A stretch of DNA of 64,000 nucleotides from Rapana venosa (Eukaryota; Mollusca; Gastropoda; Neogastropoda; Muricidae). Where the stretch lies: positions 7,777,416-7,841,415 of the forward strand of contig CM054158.1 in assembly GCA_028751875.1 (NCBI GenBank), written 5' to 3'. The position numbers and the translations under genes were made by a program. Under the pieces are notes generated by a model, which ran no database searches, was not told the DNA's origin, and was given only the letters and a program-made list of their open reading frames with translations. Shown piece after piece: positions 57,855 to 64,000 of the stretch (its first letter is position 1; each line of letters begins with the position of its first letter).

Positions 57855-58025
57855 ACTACTACTACTACTACTACTACTAATATATGGAATTTATATAGCG
57901 CCGAATCTTGTAAAAAACAAACAAATCGAAGCGCGTAGTCTTTGGGATAATAATAATAATAATAATGTATGGAATTTATATAGCGCTGAATCTTGTAAAG
58001 CAACAAATCAAAGCGCTCAGATTTC
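57855..58025 (+). repeat. (TAC)n and two TATATAGCGC elements in tandem
   Basis: TATGGAATTTATATAGCGCC with GAATCTTGTAAAAAACAAAC, then (AAT)n and TATGGAATTTATATAGCGCT with GAATCTTGTAAAGCAACAAA. Confidence 0.75.
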
Positions 58026-58260
58026 ATTTCATACCACTTTAAGTCACGGCAGATTTCTCTCCGTGAAATTCGGGCTGCTCTCCCCGGGGAGAGCGGGAGA
58101 GCGCGTCGCCACAAGCGCAGCGCCACCCATTTTTTTGGGATGAGATGATAAACTTGAGATCCCGTGCGCAACATGCATTCAGCGCATGTAAAAGAACTCG
58201 TGGCAGCAAGAAAGTTGTTCCTAGAAATATGCGAAATGAAAAAACCCCAGACGATCATAT
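58026..58260 (+). mobile_element. SINE-like repeat, partial
   Basis: GGCAGATTTCTCTCCGTGAA, ATTCGGGCTGCTCTCCCCGG, AGCGCCACCCATTTTTTTG and TGTAAAAGAACTCGTGGCAG. It shares the first part with the tandem array at 52020. Confidence 0.55.
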
Positions 58261-58594
58261 AGGCAGGAAAGTTGAATAAAAAGAAAAGGGTGGATAGCGC
58301 TAGCTGCCCTTGTCTTGCGGTGGCTCAACGCGCGCTCTTCTCTGCGTGGACAGCAGCCCGAATTTCACACAGGGAGAAAACTGCTGCTGTGACTGAGAGG
58401 GCTGTACAGCTGCAGGCAGGGTTTATGACCAGGCATTTTGGGCCAGGTCCTTGCCTCAGAGGGCAGTTAGGATCCCTTACTGTTGTTCTTCTGTCAGGCG
58501 TTCCCCAGCCCAACACCCAGTGGGGTCACCCACAATGTCCAGTCATTTTTGTTTGCTTTCTCCAAATCACAAAATTTTTCATTGTCCTAACTAC

Positions 58595-58750
58595 AGATCA
58601 ACTATTGTCCAACAACAGATCATTCATTGTCCAAACCACAGATCGCTCATTGTCCAAACCACAGATCATTCATTGTCCAAACCACAGATCATTCATTGTC
58701 CAAAACCACACATCATTCATTGTCCAAACCACAGATCAACAATGGTCCAA
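58595..58750. repeat. 23-bp minisatellite, about seven copies
   Basis: Unit ATTGTCCAAACCACAGATC plus ATTC, imperfect. Confidence 0.85.
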
Positions 58751-58832
58751 GCCAGGGATAGAAAAACGTAAGAATTCCCTAGCACAGAATTTTCAGAAGG
58801 TGGGGATGCTATTTATACTGACAGCCGCCCCC
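58740..58832 (+). mobile_element. Hairpin element (family A), 3' part
   Basis: GATAGAAAAACGTAAGAATT, CCCTAGCACAGAATTTTCAG and GGTGGGGATGCTATTTATAC match the 3' end of the copy at 6955. A poly-C run follows. Confidence 0.6.
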
Positions 58833-59124
58833 CCCCCCCACCCCACCCCCCCCCTGTGTATTTTTCTCCATATCGCATCTTTCTAGGGACAACTCTCTTA
58901 TTTGCCATGAGTTATTTTGCATGCGCTGAACGTATGCTGCGCATGGGATATCACTTGACCCCCTCATCCCAAAGAGGAAAGGTGGTATACAACACATGGG
59001 AGTATAATACCCGGTCCAAACAGCACGCATAGACAAGCCAAACTGAGCTGCAGTCCCCTAAACAGCCACCCTCCTTCACACCATCAACCCGAAGAAGCCT
59101 GCAGCGTGACCATGTAATGGACAG

Positions 59125-59230
59125 TACAGTGCAGTACAGTACAGTGCAGTACATTACAGTGCAGTACAGTACAGTGAAGTACAGTACAGTACAGAACAGT
59201 ACAGTACAGTACATTACATACAGTATAGTG
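59125..59230. repeat. (ACAGT)n-type repeat
   Basis: ACAGTACAGTGCAGTACAGT with small variations over about 100 bp. Confidence 0.85.
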
Positions 59231-59349
59231 CAGGACTGAAGGCTGTGTCTGAGCTTAATCAAGCAGACGACAGGACAAGAACACGGTCACAACATTCATC
59301 ACCTGGCATCCCAGAGGTTGCACTGTGCTTTCTTACCGTCATGGCGGGA

Positions 59350-60468
59350 AAACGTCCTATACACAACACGTCACTGTAAACGGTCCTGTACACAACACGT
59401 CACTGTAAAACGTCCTGTACACAACACGTCACTGTAAACGGTCCTATACACAACACGTCATTGTAAACGGTCCTATACACTACATGTCACTGTAAACGGT
59501 CCTATACACAACAGGTCACTGTAAACGGTCCTATACACACACGTCACTGTAAACGGTCCTATACACAACATGTCACTGTAAAACAGTCCTATACACAACA
59601 TGTCACTGTAAAACGGTCCTATACACAACATGATGTCACTGTAAACGGTCCTATACACACACGTCACTGTAAACGGTCCTATACACAACATGTCACTGTA
59701 AAACAGTCCTATACACAACATGTCACTGTAAAGCGGTCCTATACACAACATGATGTCACTGTAAACGGTCATATACACAACATGTCGCTGTAAACGGTCC
59801 TATACACAACATGATGTCACTGTAAACGGTCCTATACACAACACGTCACTGTAAAACGGTCCTATACACAACATGATGTCACTGTAAAACGGTCCTATAC
59901 ACAACATGATGTCACTGTAAAGCGGTCATATACACAACACGTCACTGTAAACGGTCCTATACACAACATGTCGCTGTAAAACGGTCCTATGCACAACGTG
60001 TCGCTGTAAAACGGTCCTATACACAACATGTCGCTGTAAAACGGTCCTATACACAACATGTCACTGTAAAACGGTCCTATACACAACATGTCGCTGTAAA
60101 ACGGTCCTATACACAACATGATGTCACTGTAAACGGTCCTATACACAACACGTCACTGTAAACGGTCCTATACACAACATGTCACTGTAAACGGTCCTAT
60201 ACACAACATGTCACTGTAAAACGGTCCTATACACACACGTCACTGTAAACGGTCCTATACACAACATGTCACTGTAAACGGTCCTATACACAACATGTCA
60301 CTGTAAAACGGTCCTATACACAACATGTCACTGTAAACGGTCCTATACACAACAGGTAACTCTAAAACGGTCCTATACACAATATGATGTCACTGTAAAA
60401 CGGTCCTATACACAACATAACGTCACTGTAAAACGGTCCTATACACAACATGACGTCATTTGACGTCA
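59350..60468. repeat. 29-33 bp minisatellite, about 36 copies
   Basis: Unit CGGTCCTATACACAACATGT plus CACTGTAAAA, with TGTCACTG, TGTCGCTG and TGATGTCACTG variants that alternate along the array. Confidence 0.95.
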
Positions 60469-60475
60469 TCTTACA

Positions 60476-60957
60476 GGCTGATAGATAGCTCAGTGGTCAG
60501 AGCACCTCGCTTTCCCCAAGCTATTTATCTATTCTTTTATTTCGAGGATAATGGAATAAGCATCGTGTGCTTTTTTCATCTAGTCCCCGTGTGTATGCAG
60601 TTTTGTAAATTTTGTCATCCGTTCCCACCGGCATGCAATGGCCTACTCTTCCAAAAAGCGGAACAGGTTTTAACGTGTGCGCAAGATGTCTCGCGTGCGT
60701 TCGCACACGGGACCTCGGTGAAACAGCTTCGAGCGTAGTTACCAAGTGGTTGGGTGACAGTTTGCGCGCCTTGGCCTCAGTACAGTCCCCCAGTTCATCC
60801 AGCCGTAAATGGGTACCTGCCTCTTTAGGGTCAGGGAAGGAAAAGCAGCGAGGGAGAGGAGATGGGTGCCGCGCTCAATATGCTGGCCCCTGGAGAAGCG
60901 GAGGTCTCTGACACCTCGCTCCCCAACGACCGCATAGGTTATGGGCCACCTTAACCT
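60476..60957 (+). mobile_element. SINE-5S copy 5, interrupted by SINE-1
   Basis: The tRNA-like head GATAGCTCAGTGGTCAGAGC (60486-60523) and the 5S-like part AGCTTCGAGCGTAGTTACCA (60724 on) are separated by a minus-strand SINE-1 piece. The body then continues normally to ACCTTAACCTTT. Confidence 0.78.
60524..60716 (-). mobile_element. SINE-1 copy nested in SINE-5S
   Basis: TTATTTCGAGGATAATGGAA, CATCTAGTCCCCGTGTGTAT, CCGGCATGCAATGGCCTACT and CGTTCGCACACGGGACCTCG. It is 5'-truncated, as expected of an insertion. Confidence 0.78.
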
Positions 60958-61609
60958 TTACAGGCTGACGCTAGAATGACATCAAGAGATTATTTAAAAA
61001 AAAGAAACAACACCAAACCCCCCCACAGTAGGGTGCCTTGACTGCCTCATGTGGTAAGCCACATAGCAGACACGAGTTTCAAGTTGACTTCTATTCATAC
61101 AACGCATTTTATACAATAACCGAGTAGTTTCTCTTCGAATTGTCCTTCGTCTGCGAGAAACAGCTTCAATCCTGGAAGCAGAAAGGCAGGAATATAATGA
61201 AGAGATACTAGTGCCATGCTTTCACAGGAGCAAGACAGTGACGACACTAAACAGCTGGCTGCAGGCAGTACAGTCGATAGAAAACGTGTCAGGCATGATT
61301 ACACACACACACACACACACGTTAGTACTGCTGGGTGGGTTTACATTGCCTGAATTTATTCTTTGATGGAAGGATTAACGTTGTTCTGCCTCAAATCAAA
61401 AGCACATGTACATGCATGTATGTGACCAGGGGAAAGGGAGGGAGTGGATGTCTTTGTTATACTTCTTTGCTCTGAATCCATTGGCTGTTGGTTATTCTTG
61501 TTTTCCTTAAATATGAGTATATTATGTGGTGAAGGGGATATGGGTGAGGATGTGTATGTGTATGTGTATGTAAGTGTTTAAATGATACATCAGTTTCCTC
61601 TGTTTATAT

Positions 61610-62375
61610 CCATTTGGTTGTTGTTGTTGTTGTAGTTATTGTTGTTGGTGGTGGGGGTGGGGTGGGGTTCTGGTTTATTTTGTTTTGTTTGTTTTGGGTT
61701 TAGGGTGGTTTTCTTGGTGATGGGGAGGGGATATTTTGGAATCTTTTTCTCGTCTTTTGTTAGTTCTATATTGTTCTTCATTTGTCTTGGCTGTTATTCT
61801 TGTCCTATGTTAGTTATTGTCGTTGTTGTTGTGTACGTATGTTTGTGTTTGTTTGATTGTTTATTTCCTTGTTGTGGTTGTTCTTGTTGATTCATCTTTT
61901 TTCGTTGTTTTATTCAGTTGTTTGTATGGTTGAAGGTTTGTGTGTGTATGTGTGTGTGAAGGGGGGGGGGGGGGGGGGGGAAGCAGTTGGTGTGGTTTTT
62001 AAAATTTTTATTTTGTTTTGTCTTCTTTGTTTGTTTTGGTTTGGTTTTTCTTTGTTGCTGGTTTGTTTGTATTATGACGGATATTTTATCAATATTTTTG
62101 AATTATTTGAATTGTATGGTTTAATATTTTTCTGTTTGTTTTGTTTTGTTTTTAATTCCATATATGCATATGTTATTGTCTTTTCTTGTTTGATTTGTAT
62201 AGTTCACCATAGATTAGGTTTTTTAATTCTATGTCTGCATATACATTATCTTTTTTCTCGCTTTTTTCTTTCTTTAGATAGATGGCTTGATGAAAAAAAA
62301 AAGCAAATGCACTGCTTATTCAATGTACCATATGAAAATAAAAGTTTGACTTTGACTTTGACTTTGACATTGACG
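61610..62375. other. Strongly G/T-rich tract ending in AATAAAAG(TTTGAC)n
   Basis: The plus strand is dominated by T and G runs (TTGTTGTTGT, GTTTTGTTTGTTTTGG) with little C or A for about 670 bp. It ends ACCATATGAAAATAAAAG and then four TTTGAC-like hexamers. A hexamer tail after AATAAA is usual at LINE or SINE 3' ends, so this may be a retroposon 3' UTR. No protein was recognised. Confidence 0.4.
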
Positions 62376-62455
62376 TACAACACCCCCCCCCCCCCTATCC
62401 TCACCCCCTTCCCCCCCCCCCCCCCCCCCACCCCCCCCCCCCCCCCACCCACATA
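62376..62455. repeat. Poly-C rich tract
   Basis: C runs of up to 18 separated by A or T. Confidence 0.9.
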
Positions 62456-62874
62456 AGATTTCAAGATTTAAATTGCTTCAACCTCTTTTTGGTGACTGAA
62501 GGATTACAAACATATTTTAACAGGAGAATAAACCCTAACAGCAATTCACCCCCCACCCCATATCATTCTCTCTCACACACTACACACACACACACACGCA
62601 CGCACACACACACACTCAAGATAAAAAAAAAGTTTTTAAAAACCCCTGAACAAGAAACAAACCCAAAACTTAAACATAAAAACCCAACAACAACAACAAC
62701 CCACTAACAGTATCAACCCAGTGACTGACTGATAAAGACAGATAGAGACGACTGGTTACCACAGGGCTGGTCTGTCACTCAGTCATGTAGCGCTTGACTC
62801 GAAACCACCACAACACCCAACAGATAACGAAGTGAGGTTCTCTGATATCTGTCCTCTGAATAACGCTTAAGTAT

Positions 62875-62884
62875 TAGCACACAC

Positions 62885-62975
<91 letters not shown>

Positions 62976-63071
62976 AAAATACGGGACAACACACAGACAA
63001 CGCACACACACACAGGGACAACACACACACACACAAACACATACACAGAGACAACACAAACACAGGGCACA

Positions 63072-63106
<35 letters not shown>

Positions 63107-63270
63107 CACACACACACACACACACACACACACCACACAACACACACACACATGTACAACACCACACAACACAACACACACACACACACTTTCACACACA
63201 CACAGACAACACACACTCACACTCACACACACATCACACACTCTCACACACACACACTCTCACACACACA
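62875..63270. repeat. (AC)n microsatellite block
   Basis: About 390 bp, mostly (CA)n, with islands such as ACGTAAAATACGGGACAAC. Confidence 0.97.
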
Positions 63271-63436
63271 TCACTAGAACTGATCCACACCAATCAAACA
63301 GGCAGCTGGTTAACTCGAACGTTCAGGGTGTTCGCATTCATCCTACCTGCAGAAAGACAAGACCCCTCAACAAACTGTAGACATTTGTCCTGAAGTTTTT
63401 TGCCCCACTCCCATGGCTATTCCTTGACCTAGCTAG

Positions 63437-63486
63437 ATAAAGAAGAAGAAGAAGAAGAAGAAGAAGAAGAAGAAGAAGAAGAAGAA
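63437..63486. repeat. (AGA)n microsatellite
   Basis: About 16 GAA/AGA triplets. Confidence 0.95.
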
Positions 63487-63717
63487 AAGACACCGCTAGG
63501 ATTGAGAGGAAGAAAAAGAAGGATGAAGAATAGAAGAATTCTGACTTAGATTCAGAATAGTGTATTGCCCTAAAAGTCAGGTAGACTGACTTACGTGACA
63601 CAACACAAGGTGTCTCATCTCATCTCATCTGCTCCGGGGTCGTAGGGGCACTGCAGTGACGAACGTTGCACCAGAACGCAAGGTGTATAGCTACAGGTGT
63701 GATGTTGCAAGGCCAGA

Positions 63718-63820
63718 ATGGCTGTCTACGGTCGCGACTTGTTGGTGGTGGTGATGTTGATTGTAGTGACGGGGATCAGTCTTCAGCATCTGCAGTGCTG
63801 TGCTTCACAAAGTCCTAAAG
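63718..63820 (+). CDS. Possible first coding exon with signal peptide, gene continues beyond window
   Basis: ATG at 63718 in context CCAGAATGG. It reads MAVYGRDLLVVVMLIVVTGI and SLQHLQCCASQSPK plus one base, ending at the consensus donor AAAG|gtaagacc at 63821. A short charged N-terminus, a 13-residue hydrophobic core and a small-residue cleavage region (CCA|SQ) make a convincing secretory signal. The mature protein lies outside the window, so the product is unknown. Confidence 0.5.
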
Positions 63821-63834
63821 GTAAGACCACGTCC

Positions 63835-64000
63835 AGGACAGACAGACAGACTGACTGACAGACACTGACGGACAGACAGACAGACATTCAGACAGATGCA
63901 TACATATACGTACCTAGGTACCTACCTACCTACCTACCTACCTACCTACCTACATACATACATAAAGACAGAAAGACAGAAAGACAGACAGATTGACAGA
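63835..64000. repeat. (CAGA)n and (CTAC)n tetranucleotide repeats
   Basis: GACAGACAGACTGACTGACA, (CCTA)n from about 63912 and a return to (GACA)n at the window edge. Confidence 0.93.

Overview
The window is animal nuclear DNA, most likely from a mollusc and probably a marine gastropod. That placement is inferred from the gene content, GT-AG introns of 0.1-4 kb, very heavy (AC)n/(AG)n and poly-C microsatellite load, and several tRNA-headed SINEs. There are no bacterial-style operons. Gene models were built by hand from splice signals, reading phase and recognisable protein families; no alignment or RNA data were available.

Layout. (1) 987-12.3 kb, minus: a calumenin-type CREC protein (six EF-hands, ER/secretory lumen, C-terminal HDEF), with two alternative penultimate exons and an untranslated first exon near 11.9 kb. 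(2) 12.3-16.5 kb: intergenic, microsatellites and SINEs. (3) 16.5-22.5 kb, plus: IMMP1L, catalytic subunit of the mitochondrial inner membrane peptidase, five exons, 161 aa. (4) 22.5-29.9 kb: intergenic between convergent genes, with repeats. (5) 29.9-34.6 kb, minus: TMEM167A/Kish-A, four exons, 72 aa. (6) 34.6-38.6 kb: divergent promoter, a 5'-truncated LINE and probably the first intron of XRCC4. (7) 38.6-55.8 kb, plus: XRCC4 (NHEJ scaffold), ten coding exons giving 334 aa. (8) 55.8-63.7 kb: repeats, one possible cysteine-rich terminal exon and a 1.1 kb minisatellite. (9) 63.7 kb to the edge: a possible first exon encoding a signal peptide.

The genes are unrelated housekeeping functions. 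TMEM167A and XRCC4 stand head to head, the same arrangement as in human, so that pair looks like an ancient linked unit. Most of the remaining DNA is repeats: a tRNA-headed SINE with two alternative 3' modules, a composite tRNA/5S-rRNA SINE, a hairpin-bearing element, an hAT-like DNA transposon and about a dozen minisatellites. Several minisatellites appear to have grown out of identifiable sequence: a SINE, an intron's own 3' splice site, and the last coding codons of XRCC4. These are the most unusual features of the window.
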